A stretch of 64,000 nt of DNA from Ketobacter sp036337295 (GCA_036337295.1 JAYZEN010000007.1:558001-622000), one strand, 5' to 3'. Counted from the stretch's first letter, positions 26,257-35,599 are shown. Program-made: numbers and translations. The notes: generated by a model not told the origin, from the sequence alone.

Positions 26257-26305
26257 ATGCACAAGCCAGGAATGCACATATCAGGAATGTACAAGCCAGG
26301 AATGG
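26257..26305. repeat. 15-bp tandem repeats with in-frame start codons
   Basis: Three successive 15-bp units (ATG-CAC-AAG-CCA-GGA type) each begin with ATG and end with AGGA, and a fourth ATG follows at 26302. They encode MHKPG, MHISG and MYKPG before the signal peptide proper. Confidence 0.9.
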
Positions 26306-29300
26306 CACGGGGAACGGCAAGGAACGTTTGGGTGCTGGTGATGACTGTGTTGCTGTCTGTGACACTGGTCGCCTGCGGTGGCTCCCGCTCATCCGGCTCC
26401 GACGACCAGGACCGCTCCACCCAAACCCAGCCGGAGCCGTCTGACCCCAACGACGGTCAGGACAACGACGATCAAGACGACCCGGATCAAGACGACCCGG
26501 CTACGCCCGATGAACCCGAACCCCTGCTCCATCCGAAGATGGAGTTTGTCCACACCGATTCCGGTCCCATGGGTCCCGGCCGGATTGTGGACGGCACGGT
26601 GCGTTTCAGCGGAACCGCCAATCCCAACGATTCCATCCTCCTGATCATCAATGGCACCCCGTCCGGTTCGGTGCTGGCCAATGCCAAAGGGGCGTGGGAC
26701 CTGGATTTTACCCGGGTGGAACTGTTACCCGGGGTCTATCGAATTGATCTGAAGGCCGTGACCACTGGCGGTGAAACACTGGAATCCCGCCAACCTTTCG
26801 AGTTCTACTTTGATCCCACCTTGCCTGCCGTACCGCAGATTTCAGGCATCAGCAACGACACCGGCATCAGTGGCGACCGTATCACCTCAGACCCGGATCA
26901 GATCCTGTTCGGTACTGCGCAGGCCGGGCATCGCATCAAGCTCTACCTCGATGACGTGCAGTGGGGTGAAACCATCGCCGATGAGTCAGGTGCCTGGCAG
27001 GCCGATATCGGGGCCCTCGATCTGTTGCAAACGGACGCTGTGTATCAGTTCACGGCAGTAAGTGAGGATTTTGGTCTGCAGAGTCCGGTCTCTGAACCCT
27101 TCAATCTTATCTTGGACAGCACCGCGCCAGGGCCATTATCACTGCAGCCCAGCCCCAACAGCCTGGGGGTTCCCCGCGGATTGGTGCTGGAGATCGAGTT
27201 CAACGAACCGGTGCTGGCGGGGGCGGGGCAACTGGTACTGCGCCGCACCCTGGACAGTATTGCGGTGCTCACAGTGGATGTGACGGCGCTGGTGGCTGCG
27301 GACACGCCGGTACAACGTATCCGGATTCCTCTGGCCACGTTGCTGGACTTTGCCACCGGCTACCATGTTGACCTGCCCACCGGGGCCTTTGTGGATGTGG
27401 CGGGGAATCCATCGGCCGCATTACAGGGGCCAGACGCTTGGGCCTTCAATGTGGAGCCGGCATTGTTCCCGCCCATCGATGTGGGGGCACTGTCGCCGGA
27501 GCAGGGGTTTGTCTTCAGCGGAGTGGCATCCGCACTGGCCAGCGCGGTAGCGGGAGTGGGTGATGTCAACGGTGACGGGTTCGAAGACTTCGCCGTGGGC
27601 GACCCAGCGTACGATGAGGCCCGTGGCGCGGTCTATCTGCTGCTGGGGCGAGAGGGCGTGACCCGGGCCAATGTGTTGCAGGCCGAATGGGCCCGCAGCG
27701 AGGGTATTCTGGTGCTGGGCGCAGCCCCCGGTGACCAGCTGGGGGCTTCGATGGCCGGTGCCGGCGACATGAACGGGGATGATATTGATGACGTTATGTT
27801 GGCGGCTCCTGGCTCCGACCTGGGTGCAGGGGACGCGGGGGCGGTGTATGTCCTGTGGGGTGGTGAAGCCCTGAACGATATTAACCTGAACAACTGGAAC
27901 CCCGGGGCGGGATTTCGCATCCTGGCTCGGGAGAGTGGCCAAGGCCTTGGGCAAGCGACACTCGATCAGTCGGGGTTGCCCGGCAACGGGCAGTCGCTCA
28001 GTGCGCACGGGGATGTCAATGGCGACGGGTTTGCGGATCTGTTGATCGGGCACCCTCAAAGCGACGGCGCCGGTGAAAATAGCGGGCGCGCCTATGTGGT
28101 ATTGGGGCAAGCCGGGGTGAACCGCCCGGATGTGGATCTGGGTTTGCTGGGGGCCGATGGCTTTGCGCTGTATGTATCCGGTCAACGCGGCTGGCAGCTG
28201 GGCTACAGTGTGCTGATTGCCGGGGACCTGAACCGGGATGGTCGGGATGACCTGCTGTTGTCGGCGCCCATGGCCAATACCGGTGCAGAGCAGGGTGGGG
28301 CCGTGTTTGTGATCTATGGGCCTGCGATCAGCAATCCCGGGGATCTGGACCTGAACGGCATGGCGATCAGTGCCGGCGTCCGCTGGCAATCCACTGTCGC
28401 TGGCTCGTTGTTGGGGGTGGCTTTAGGGGCCGGCGAGTTCAATGGTGACGGCGTGGTGGACCTGTTCCTGGGCCAACCCGGTTATGGGGCCGCATCCCAG
28501 TCCAATGTGGGTGCTGTCAATATTCTGTTTGGCGGCAAAGCCTGGTCGGCGGTGAATAACCTGGAATCTCTCTCCCCGGAGCAGGGGTTTACGCTGCAGG
28601 GAATGGATGCGGAGAGTTTTACCGGTCAAGCTGTAGCCGGCGCGGGGGACTTCAATGCCGACGGACTGGATGACCTGATCCTGGGCGCTTTCAACGGGCA
28701 ATACGGAGGTGTGCAGGCTGGGCGGGCCTGGCTGGTGCTGGGCAGCGATGACGATGTGATCGACTCCTGGAACTTGGTGGACTTTCTTGCCTCCGACGGC
28801 ATCCCGCTGACCGGGAGCCAGGCAGGGCAGGCGTTGGGACAGAGTCAGTCCGCAGCAGACCTCAATGGTGATGGCTTCCAGGACGTGATGCTGGCTGCCC
28901 CAGGGCAATCTCAAGTCCAGCCCCAGGCGTTCGTGCTGTGGGGAAATGACTGGTTGGGGGATGTGGTGTTCCGCGTCGGCCAGCCCGGTGCCGACAACAT
29001 TGTAGGCAGTGCTGCCAGCGAAACCCTGACCGGTTACGGTGGTGCTGATGCCTTTTCCGCAGGTGCCGGGGATGACCGCATTGAAATCGCCGATACCGAC
29101 TTTTTCCGGATACGGGGGGGCACCGGTGAAGACACGCTGGCCCTTGCAGGTAATAACCTGTTTCTGGACTTGCCCTCCTTGGCGCCGGAAGTGATTGACA
29201 GCATTGAAGTGATTGACCTGGGAGATGACAACAACCGCCTGCGGGTAAGCCGTGCCAGCGTACTGCGGTTGTCACCCAACACCAATCGCCTGCGGATCGT

Positions 29301-30480
29301 CGGCGGTGCCTCGGATGTGTTTGAAGGCAGTGAGGGTGACAACTGGACGGTGGTGGAAGAGACCGCGCTCGAAGGTGTGACTTATACCCGTTACTCCGAC
29401 GGTGAGGCGGAGCTTCTGGTGCAGGCTGCCGTAATTCAGCCGGGAGTTGAGCGGCTGCAGTCCAGTCAGCGTTATTACTTCGATACCACCGCCAACGGCG
29501 CCGATGTGGTGGGCGATGTTACACAGTTTCCCTTACTGCTGCGCATCACCGATGGGGAGATCATTGATGCGGTGCAGCCAGGGGCACCGGATATTCGTTT
29601 TGTGGACAGCGACGGGACCACACGCCTGCCCTACGAAATAGAGCGCTGGGACCAGAACGCCGACGAGGCTCTGGTCTGGGTGTTGGTGCCGCAGGTGGAT
29701 GGCAACAGTGACCAGGATTTCATAACCCTGCTCTACGACGATGCCGTAGATGGCAGCGTGGCCAATGGACAGGATCCGGCTGCACTGTGGAACGATTATG
29801 TCGGGGTGTGGCATTTTGCCGAAGTCGGCCAGGCCCGTGACTCCTCACCTTTTGCCAATCATGGTTTGGATCAGGCGGGTGTGCGGCGGTCGTCGGCCTT
29901 TGTGGGCCAGGCTGCTACCTTCACCGACGATGCAGCCTATCGGGTGCCATACAGCGACTCTCTGGCCGCGGACGGTGGTGCCTTCAGTGTGGAAACCTGG
30001 TATTCCAGCAACACCTGCAGTACCACGCTACTGAGCCGGTTTGACCTCAGCATGCTCAGTCGGGGTGACGCCAGCACCGGCTTTTGGGAAATGCGCAGTG
30101 CTCACTATTTTGCCAGCATAATTGTCATCGGCACCCGGGTGGATCGGGCCTCGTTTACCGTGGGTGCCGGCGGCGGGGAAAGCGTGTTGTCCGGGGGCGC
30201 ATTGTTCGGGCTATTCGTGGGTGATTGTGTGGAGCATGTTACGGCGTCCTATGATCCCATTCTCGGTGCGAGCGTCTACATAAACGGGGTGTTGAAGGCC
30301 ACCAACAGCCGCCGCTTTACATTACAGTCTGCCGCCGATCTGGTGATGGGAGGGCATGGTACCAATTATCGCCTTACGCTGGACGAATCCCGTGTGGCCC
30401 GCCGTCGCTGGGATGCCGACCGCGTGCGCCTGACCTATGAAAACCAGCGCAGCAATAGTGCGCTGGTGGTGGCGCCCTAG
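26257..30480 (+). CDS. Giant lipoprotein with Ig-like domains, seven-bladed FG-GAP propeller, DUF2341 and LamG-like domain
   Basis: 1407 residues. A lipobox (SVTLVAC, Cys40 from this start) predicts an outer-membrane lipoprotein, followed by an acidic Asp/Gln linker (~45-90). Next are Ig-like domains (~95-395) and seven FG-GAP repeats with calcium loops of type D-x-N-x-D-G-x-x-D (about 430, 505, 580, 655, 730, 805, 870), just enough for a closed seven-bladed propeller. A short RTX-like Ca patch (~912-950, GYGGADAFSAGAGDD) follows, then a DUF2341 domain (~1072-1180) and a concanavalin-like C-terminus (~1190-1405). It probably binds surface polymers or other cells. The first four Met codons sit in 15-base repeats, so the true start may be 26257, 26272, 26287 or 26302; 26257 has the better-spaced GGCGGGAAG. 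Confidence 0.88.
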   Translation: MHKPGMHISGMYKPGMARGTARNVWVLVMTVLLSVTLVACGGSRSSGSDDQDRSTQTQPEPSDPNDGQDNDDQDDPDQDDPATPDEPEPLLHPKMEFVHTDSGPMGPGRIVDGTVRFSGTANPNDSILLIINGTPSGSVLANAKGAWDLDFTRVELLPGVYRIDLKAVTTGGETLESRQPFEFYFDPTLPAVPQISGISNDTGISGDRITSDPDQILFGTAQAGHRIKLYLDDVQWGETIADESGAWQADIGALDLLQTDAVYQFTAVSEDFGLQSPVSEPFNLILDSTAPGPLSLQPSPNSLGVPRGLVLEIEFNEPVLAGAGQLVLRRTLDSIAVLTVDVTALVAADTPVQRIRIPLATLLDFATGYHVDLPTGAFVDVAGNPSAALQGPDAWAFNVEPALFPPIDVGALSPEQGFVFSGVASALASAVAGVGDVNGDGFEDFAVGDPAYDEARGAVYLLLGREGVTRANVLQAEWARSEGILVLGAAPGDQLGASMAGAGDMNGDDIDDVMLAAPGSDLGAGDAGAVYVLWGGEALNDINLNNWNPGAGFRILARESGQGLGQATLDQSGLPGNGQSLSAHGDVNGDGFADLLIGHPQSDGAGENSGRAYVVLGQAGVNRPDVDLGLLGADGFALYVSGQRGWQLGYSVLIAGDLNRDGRDDLLLSAPMANTGAEQGGAVFVIYGPAISNPGDLDLNGMAISAGVRWQSTVAGSLLGVALGAGEFNGDGVVDLFLGQPGYGAASQSNVGAVNILFGGKAWSAVNNLESLSPEQGFTLQGMDAESFTGQAVAGAGDFNADGLDDLILGAFNGQYGGVQAGRAWLVLGSDDDVIDSWNLVDFLASDGIPLTGSQAGQALGQSQSAADLNGDGFQDVMLAAPGQSQVQPQAFVLWGNDWLGDVVFRVGQPGADNIVGSAASETLTGYGGADAFSAGAGDDRIEIADTDFFRIRGGTGEDTLALAGNNLFLDLPSLAPEVIDSIEVIDLGDDNNRLRVSRASVLRLSPNTNRLRIVGGASDVFEGSEGDNWTVVEETALEGVTYTRYSDGEAELLVQAAVIQPGVERLQSSQRYYFDTTANGADVVGDVTQFPLLLRITDGEIIDAVQPGAPDIRFVDSDGTTRLPYEIERWDQNADEALVWVLVPQVDGNSDQDFITLLYDDAVDGSVANGQDPAALWNDYVGVWHFAEVGQARDSSPFANHGLDQAGVRRSSAFVGQAATFTDDAAYRVPYSDSLAADGGAFSVETWYSSNTCSTTLLSRFDLSMLSRGDASTGFWEMRSAHYFASIIVIGTRVDRASFTVGAGGGESVLSGGALFGLFVGDCVEHVTASYDPILGASVYINGVLKATNSRRFTLQSAADLVMGGHGTNYRLTLDESRVARRRWDADRVRLTYENQRSNSALVVAP

Positions 30481-30481
30481 A

Positions 30482-31171
30482 TCAGTTTTCTATCAGCATC
30501 GAGATAGCCGCCAGGGCTTCCGGGTCCTGCTCTTTGATCTTGTTGGCGATGCGGTGCTGAAAGAAGTACTTGAACTCGTCCTGTTCCTGCGCGGAATACA
30601 GACAGGGATCACCTGGCAGGACGGGGGTGGATTTCACCTTGTCCTCATCCACCAGCATGGCGAGTACGGTGCCATCTGCCATCAGGCGCCAGCTCAGTAC
30701 CTCGATCAACACAAACGAACGAAACCCGTTGTCGGTGAGCACCGCATGGGTGCCGATGGCGTCGGGGATTTCCTGGATGATGTCACCGTCGTGGATCTGC
30801 TCGATGTGATAAAACTCTTCGGCCAGTTCCAGTTCTTTGACTTTATGTTTTGGGGGGGTGTAGAAGATGTCGTTGGTGCCCGGGTCGCGATAGCCTTCCC
30901 AGCGGCCGTTGAGGGGATCATTGATTTCAGTGCAGGGGACGACCTGGTTAAGCCAGGGAACCAGCCCCACCACCTCACCGGATTCCCGCAGCGCCCAGCA
31001 CACCACTTTCAGCGAGTACAGGCGGTTGGGGGAGGTGTCATTGGTGTAGAGCATTTCCAGCCCGTCCAGCTCCGGCGCTATGCGCACGATGCGGTCAACC
31101 ACTTCGTCAATGGGGCGCCCGGAAAAAAGGTCGATCACATTGGAGCGATTATCCGAAGCCTGTGGTTTCAT
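30482..31171 (-). CDS. Conserved hypothetical protein
   Basis: A 229-residue soluble, acidic protein with no signal peptide. It contains NVIDLFSGRPIDEVVDRIVR near the start, a central beta-rich part (VVPCTEINDPLNGRWEGYRD) and the helical end QDEFKYFFQHRIANKIKEQ. I do not recognise a family. Its stop lies one base beyond the stop of the large lipoprotein gene on the other strand. It is followed upstream by 140 bases before the MATE gene end, with no feature I can name, and probably has its own promoter there. Confidence 0.8.
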   Translation of the reverse strand: MKPQASDNRSNVIDLFSGRPIDEVVDRIVRIAPELDGLEMLYTNDTSPNRLYSLKVVCWALRESGEVVGLVPWLNQVVPCTEINDPLNGRWEGYRDPGTNDIFYTPPKHKVKELELAEEFYHIEQIHDGDIIQEIPDAIGTHAVLTDNGFRSFVLIEVLSWRLMADGTVLAMLVDEDKVKSTPVLPGDPCLYSAQEQDEFKYFFQHRIANKIKEQDPEALAAISMLIEN

Positions 31172-31311
31172 ACGACTACCCTCGCGGACCTGAGCCGGGT
31201 ATCCCGTGAGTCATGGTGATGCGCAGCCCGGGTCGTCATGGACACACTTCTACTCTATATCTAAGTACACTTGCATGCAAAATGCCAGTTTTTACTATGT
31301 GTCTTAGGCGA

Positions 31312-32679
31312 TTAGGCGGACAGGGCCAGGGTCTTACGCATCCGCCAGATGACCCGCCAGCAGAGCATGATGGCGGCGGCAGTGAGTCCGGCCACCAGGC
31401 CGACCCAGAAGCCCCGGGCACCCATGGCGGGTACAACCCAGTCAGTGAGGCCAAGGCAATACCCTATGGGCAGGCCCAGGCACCAATAGGCGAGGACAGT
31501 GATGAGCATGGGCCAGGCGGTGTCTTTCATGCCGCGGAGAACACCATTGGCGCTGACCTGCAGACAGTCGGAGAGCTGAAACAGGGCCGCAAACAGCAGC
31601 AGCCCGGAGGCCATTTCGATGACCGTTTGATCGTCGGTGTAAATCATGGCGATTTCACTGCGAAACAGCGCCATCAGGCTGCTGTTGAAGACCGCGATCA
31701 CCAGAATAATGGCCAACCCGCAGAGGATGGACAGCCGCACGGCCCGAGTATCCCCCATGCCCAGGTTGGTGCCTACCCGCACGGTGAGGGCCAGGGACAG
31801 GCTGAGGGGGATCATGAACGTCATGGAGGCGGCGTTGAGGGCAATCTGGTGGCTGGCCACCACCTGTGCCCCGATGCCGGCGATGAACAGTGCGATGACG
31901 CAGAACAGGCTCACTTCAATAAATATTGAGAGCCCGATGGGCAACCCCAGGCGAAACACCGCCCCCAGCTCCGGCAGATGGGGGCCGACAAACCGATGGA
32001 ACACTCTGGTGCCCTGTTTCTGATCAAAAACAATACTATAAAGCACCATGAGCACCAACATGAGCCACATCACCACGCTGGTGGCCCAGCCGCAGCCTAC
32101 GCCCCCCATGGGGCTGAAACCCAGTTTGCCGTATATGAGCACGTAGTTGACCGGGATGTTCACTGCCAGGCCCACCAGGCTGATCACCATCACCGGTTTG
32201 GTGTAGGACATACCCTCGGTGAGGGCGCGCAACGCCAGGAACAGGGTGATGGCAGGAAAACCCCAGGACAGGCCCTGCAGATAGCCGATGATCATGGGGC
32301 GGATGACCGGGTCCACGTCCATAATGTCCAGTAAGGGCTCCAGGTTACGCATCAGCAGGAACGCCAGCCAGCCCAAGGGCAGTGCCAGCCACAGACCCTG
32401 CTGCACCACCACGCCGATGGCAGAGTGGTCGCGGCGGCCGCGGTATTGGGAGACAAAAGGGGTCAGGCCCTGCATGACCCCCACCAGGAACAGAAACACC
32501 GGTACCCATACCGCCGCACCCACGGCCACCGCGGCCAGGTCGTCGGGCCCCACGCGACCGGCCATCACAGTATCCACAAAACCGTTGGCAGTTTGTGCAA
32601 ATTGCGCGACGATAATCGGCATGGCCAGCACCAGAATGCGCTTGCATTCCTGCCGGAAAGATTTCCAAGTGTAGTTCAT
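31312..32679 (-). CDS. MATE-family multidrug/Na+ efflux transporter (NorM-like)
   Basis: A 455-residue protein with 12 helices in two homologous halves of the MATE fold. Typical stretches are IIVAQFAQTANGFVDTVMAGRVGPDDLAAVAVG in the first helices and NGVLRGMKDTAWPMLI in the second half. NorM-type pumps export cationic drugs and dyes using Na+ or H+. The acidic residues expected in helix 1 are not obvious, so coupling ion and substrate are open. It is transcribed away from epmC, with a 101-base shared upstream region. Confidence 0.92.
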   Translation of the reverse strand: MNYTWKSFRQECKRILVLAMPIIVAQFAQTANGFVDTVMAGRVGPDDLAAVAVGAAVWVPVFLFLVGVMQGLTPFVSQYRGRRDHSAIGVVVQQGLWLALPLGWLAFLLMRNLEPLLDIMDVDPVIRPMIIGYLQGLSWGFPAITLFLALRALTEGMSYTKPVMVISLVGLAVNIPVNYVLIYGKLGFSPMGGVGCGWATSVVMWLMLVLMVLYSIVFDQKQGTRVFHRFVGPHLPELGAVFRLGLPIGLSIFIEVSLFCVIALFIAGIGAQVVASHQIALNAASMTFMIPLSLSLALTVRVGTNLGMGDTRAVRLSILCGLAIILVIAVFNSSLMALFRSEIAMIYTDDQTVIEMASGLLLFAALFQLSDCLQVSANGVLRGMKDTAWPMLITVLAYWCLGLPIGYCLGLTDWVVPAMGARGFWVGLVAGLTAAAIMLCWRVIWRMRKTLALSA

Positions 32680-32780
32680 CGGCGTAATTGGGTGAGTTCG
32701 AAGGCGCTGTAGTTTATCATGCCGGTGGCCATTGTAATGGCCTGTTTTAACGGGATATTCAGTCAGGAAAGTGAAGTATT

Positions 32781-33326
32781 GTGGTGCCAGTGGAACATCA
32801 GATCGAGGATATCATTACACTCTTCAACCAGTGTTTTCTGGATTCGTACAACACTCTGTTGGTGAAAGGCGGTGATGAGCCTATCTACTTGCCGCAGTCG
32901 GCGGAGCGTCCCCATTATGAGCTTCACTTCGCCCATGGCTTCTATCGCAGTGCCCTGCACGAAACCGCCCACTGGCTGATTGCAGGGGACACCCGCCGCC
33001 AGCAGGTGGATTTTGGCTATTGGTATGAGCCAGATGGGCGCAGTGCGGAGCAGCAACGGATTTTTGAACAGGTGGAAGTAAAGCCGCAGGCGTTGGAATG
33101 GATTCTGTCGGACGCAGTGGGCATACCGTTCCGGGTGAGTGTGGACAACCTCAGTGGCGAGGCCACCGACGCCACGCCCTTTAAAATGGCGGTGTTTTCC
33201 CAGGTGCTGGATTACGTGGCAACCGGCCTGTGGTCGCGGGCGGAAACCTTCCGCCTCGCCCTCTGCGAGCACTATGGACGCCCCCGCGAACTGGACCCGA
33301 ACCGGTTTGATCCAGAGTCCATCTGA
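32781..33326 (+). CDS. epmC: EpmC, elongation factor P hydroxylase
   Basis: A 181-residue protein with HETAHWLIAG (His60, Glu61, His64) and DFGYWYEPDGRSAEQQ, the stretches that mark EpmC (YfcM). EpmC hydroxylates the beta-lysylated lysine of EF-P, a factor that relieves stalling at proline runs. Its presence implies EpmA and EpmB elsewhere in the genome. The start is GTG at 32781 or the next codon, GTG at 32784; no ATG fits. The stop codon is inside a 13-bp duplication that ends in the stop of the convergent cytochrome gene. Confidence 0.93.
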   Translation: MVPVEHQIEDIITLFNQCFLDSYNTLLVKGGDEPIYLPQSAERPHYELHFAHGFYRSALHETAHWLIAGDTRRQQVDFGYWYEPDGRSAEQQRIFEQVEVKPQALEWILSDAVGIPFRVSVDNLSGEATDATPFKMAVFSQVLDYVATGLWSRAETFRLALCEHYGRPRELDPNRFDPESI

Positions 33327-33346
33327 GGGCGCTATCTGAGGGCGTT
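33321..33346. repeat. 13-bp tandem duplication spanning two convergent stops
   Basis: ATCTGAGGGCGCT and ATCTGAGGGCGTT in direct contact. The first copy carries the epmC stop TGA, and the second ends inside the stop of the cytochrome c5 gene (33345-33347). Confidence 0.92.
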
Positions 33347-33716
33347 ACTGCACCAGGCTCATCATATACCGCACTGCGTTGCGGATATCTTCATCCGATA
33401 AATCAGGGTTGCCACCCCGGGGCGGCATCATTTCCATGGCGAATCCGTTGATGGCGTGGCTGACCAATACATCCTCACCTTGTGGCAGTCGTTTGCCCCA
33501 CATTTTTTTGTTGCCCAGGATCGGCGCGCCATTCAGCCCCTGCCCATGACAGGCAATGCACGTTTTGTCCACCACCGCTTTGCCCGCCACCAGCTCCGGA
33601 GCTAACTGCGGCGCTTTTTCCGGCTCATCGGCAGGGCCGCTGCAGGCCACAAACAGCGACATGCCGATGGCGACCAAAAAGGGGGAAAAGAAAGAAGAGG
33701 CGAAAGTTGGTTTCAT
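33345..33716 (-). CDS. Cytochrome c5-family lipoprotein
   Basis: A 123-residue protein with a lipobox (LFVACSG; Cys25) and one haem site CIACH inside KTCIACHGQGLNGAP, with a Met ligand in EMMPPRGG and the C-terminal helix IRNAVRYMMSLVQ. It belongs to the cytochrome c5/c-555 group of periplasmic electron carriers and would be anchored to a membrane by lipid. Partners are not encoded nearby; the cbb3 oxidase at 13-16 kb is a possible acceptor, which is only inference. Confidence 0.9.
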   Translation of the reverse strand: MKPTFASSFFSPFLVAIGMSLFVACSGPADEPEKAPQLAPELVAGKAVVDKTCIACHGQGLNGAPILGNKKMWGKRLPQGEDVLVSHAINGFAMEMMPPRGGNPDLSDEDIRNAVRYMMSLVQ

Positions 33717-33843
33717 AAGTCATCAATCCTGGACGATACATCGTTTTGAGCCAAGCAAGCTCTGTACCAGCGCAGCGTTCAGGAAATTTAAACCGGATTG
33801 TGGTAACGTTGTCGCGCATTTTTGACCGGGAATACAGAGCATT

Positions 33844-34434
33844 ATGACAGACAGTCATCAACAGAAAATGGCCGCAAAAAAAGCGGTAATGGACGCCAAG
33901 ATTGCCAAAGCCACAGAAGAACGGGGCATCCTGATCCTGATGAAGGGCAATGGCAAAGGCAAAAGCAGTTCCGCCTTTGGAACCATGGCCCGATCCCTTG
34001 GCCATGGCAAGCGGGCTGCGGTGATACAGTTTCTGAAGGGCCGCACCGAAACCGGAGAGTATCGGTTCTTCAAAGAGCACCCGATGGTGGACTGGCATGT
34101 GATGGGGGAAGGCTTCACCTGGGAAACCCAGAACAAGGAACAGGACATCGCCACGGCTCAAAAAGCCTGGGAAACCGCCCGGCCTTATCTCAGCAATCCC
34201 GACTATGATCTGGTGATTCTGGATGAGATGAGCTACATGTTCAAATACCATTATCTGGATGTGGAGCCGGTGGTGGCTGCCCTGCAACAGCGCCCGCGCT
34301 TGCAGAATGTGATCATTACTGGGCGCACCATGGCGACGCCGCTGCAGGAGATCGCCGATACCATCAGCAGCGTGCAGGATGAACGTCACGCCTTTCGTCT
34401 GGGGGTAAAAGCGCAGGCCGGCATCGAGTTTTAA
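33844..34434 (+). CDS. cobO: Cob(I)yrinic acid a,c-diamide adenosyltransferase (CobO/BtuR)
   Basis: A 196-residue protein with the P-loop KGNGKGKSSSAFG (34-46), VIQFLKG, LVILDEMSYMFKY and a C-terminal VKAQAGIEF, all typical of CobA/CobO/BtuR. It transfers the adenosyl group of ATP to reduced corrinoids to make adenosylcobalamin. No other cobalamin gene and no cobalamin riboswitch was seen nearby, so a salvage role (BtuR-like) is as likely as de novo synthesis. Confidence 0.94.
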   Translation: MTDSHQQKMAAKKAVMDAKIAKATEERGILILMKGNGKGKSSSAFGTMARSLGHGKRAAVIQFLKGRTETGEYRFFKEHPMVDWHVMGEGFTWETQNKEQDIATAQKAWETARPYLSNPDYDLVILDEMSYMFKYHYLDVEPVVAALQQRPRLQNVIITGRTMATPLQEIADTISSVQDERHAFRLGVKAQAGIEF

Positions 34435-34513
34435 GCGCTCGATCAGCCCGCGGAATTCGTGATAAAGTCGAGAGTCTGACCGAAAAATACAATAATAAAG
34501 CAGTGAGACCGCC

Positions 34514-34936
34514 ATGCATTACGACGCCCAGATTCAGATGATCGTGAGCACCTTCAAATTGTCACAGACGCTCGACGTGGACCCGGAAACCGGCAAGGCT
34601 TCCATGCGTTATCGATTGAAATGCAGCGGCGGTGCCCGATCATCCTCCTTTGATGAGGCGCAGGCGGTGGTCACCATCCTCGAGGCTTCCCGCTTGCAAA
34701 ACCGCTCATTGGGTTCCATTCAGCAACAGGACGGGCGGATACAGATACAGATGGTGGCACCCCGCGACTACTTTAGCGGCTTGCTGCAGTTGTTTCCCCA
34801 TTGCCGGCCGGAAGACGGCGGCTATCTGTCTTTTGACTTTCTGTTGAGTGGGAGTGAGCCCATGCAGGTGTTGAGCGCTGAATACAAAATGGTGAAACAA
34901 CTGTCTGACAACCCCGATCTGATCCACCGTACCTGA
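34514..34936 (+). CDS. Hypothetical protein upstream of greB
   Basis: A 140-residue soluble protein with no signal peptide. Alternating hydrophobic residues (IQMIVSTFKLSQTLDVD, RIQIQMVAPRDYFSGLLQLF, YLSFDFLLSGSEPMQVLSAEY) suggest mixed alpha-beta structure. No family is recognised and no Cys cluster or catalytic motif is seen. It ends 26 bases before greB on the same strand and may be co-transcribed with it. Confidence 0.75.
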   Translation: MHYDAQIQMIVSTFKLSQTLDVDPETGKASMRYRLKCSGGARSSSFDEAQAVVTILEASRLQNRSLGSIQQQDGRIQIQMVAPRDYFSGLLQLFPHCRPEDGGYLSFDFLLSGSEPMQVLSAEYKMVKQLSDNPDLIHRT

Positions 34937-34962
34937 ATTCGAAGTACCTTCTGGAATACACA

Positions 34963-35472
34963 ATGAGTCGATACCGTCCGCCTTCTGCACCCGCTGCCCC
35001 TTACATTACCCCGCAGGGTCGTGATCGACTGATGACGGAGTTGCGGTATTTGAGTGATACCCATCGGCCGGAGGTGACCCGGGCGTTGGCCGACGCGGCG
35101 GCGGAGGGGGACCGCTCGGAGAATGCGGAATACATCTATCGCAAAAAGCAACTGCGCGAAATCGATCGGCGCATTCGTTATCTGGTGAAACGGCTGGAAG
35201 TGTTAAAGGCGGTGGATCAAAAACCAGCAGACCAGAGCAGGGTATTTTTTGGTGCCTGGGTGGAGCTGGAGGACCTGGACAGTGGTGCGGTGGAACGTTA
35301 TCGACTGGTGGGGGCGGATGAGATTGACATTGATCGGGGCTGGATCAGTATTGACTCTCCCATGGCCAGAGCGTTGTTGAAAAAACAGGAAGGCGATGAA
35401 GTGCTGGTGGTCAGGCCAAAAGGCGAAGCCTGCTATGAGGTTGCGCGGGTAAGCTATGATCCGTTTCCCTAG
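34963..35472 (+). CDS. greB: GreB transcript cleavage factor
   Basis: A 169-residue protein. It has an N-terminal coiled-coil with the acidic tip EGDRSENAEYIYRKKQLREID (Asp and Glu at the tip reach the RNA polymerase active site) and a C-terminal FKBP-like domain (GWISIDSPMARALLKKQEGDEV). GreB rescues backtracked RNA polymerase by cleaving the 3' RNA end. The basic segment after the tip and the start MSRYRPPSAPAAPYITPQG favour GreB over GreA. A 7-bp hairpin (35509-35527) and a repeat follow the stop. Confidence 0.94.
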   Translation: MSRYRPPSAPAAPYITPQGRDRLMTELRYLSDTHRPEVTRALADAAAEGDRSENAEYIYRKKQLREIDRRIRYLVKRLEVLKAVDQKPADQSRVFFGAWVELEDLDSGAVERYRLVGADEIDIDRGWISIDSPMARALLKKQEGDEVLVVRPKGEACYEVARVSYDPFP

Positions 35473-35508
35473 CGTGCTAACGTAAACCCGGAATCAGGTT
35501 TGAACTGA

Positions 35509-35527
35509 ATCCTGTGCGCAACAGGAT
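35509..35527 (+). other. Perfect 7-bp stem-loop downstream of greB
   Basis: ATCCTGT and ACAGGAT flank the 5-base loop GCGCA. No T run follows, so it is not a classic terminator; it could be an RNA end protector or a protein-binding dyad. Confidence 0.5.
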
Positions 35528-35528
35528 G

Positions 35529-35580
35529 CAAGTATCTTAAAGGTTGCAGATATTTAAAGGGTTCAGATATTTAAAGTTTG
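35529..35580. repeat. Three imperfect 17-bp tandem repeats upstream of the SDR gene
   Basis: One diverged and two close copies of CAGATATTTAAAGGGTT fill the spacer before the SDR gene, ending 20 bases before its ATG. The AT-rich copies may contribute promoter elements. Confidence 0.85.
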
Positions 35581-35599
35581 AAGGTAAAAGGAACAGACT

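Noticed and set aside
33844..34434. Cobalamin riboswitch upstream of cobO
   Set aside because: The 127-base spacer to the cytochrome gene has no B12-box-like structure that I can see.
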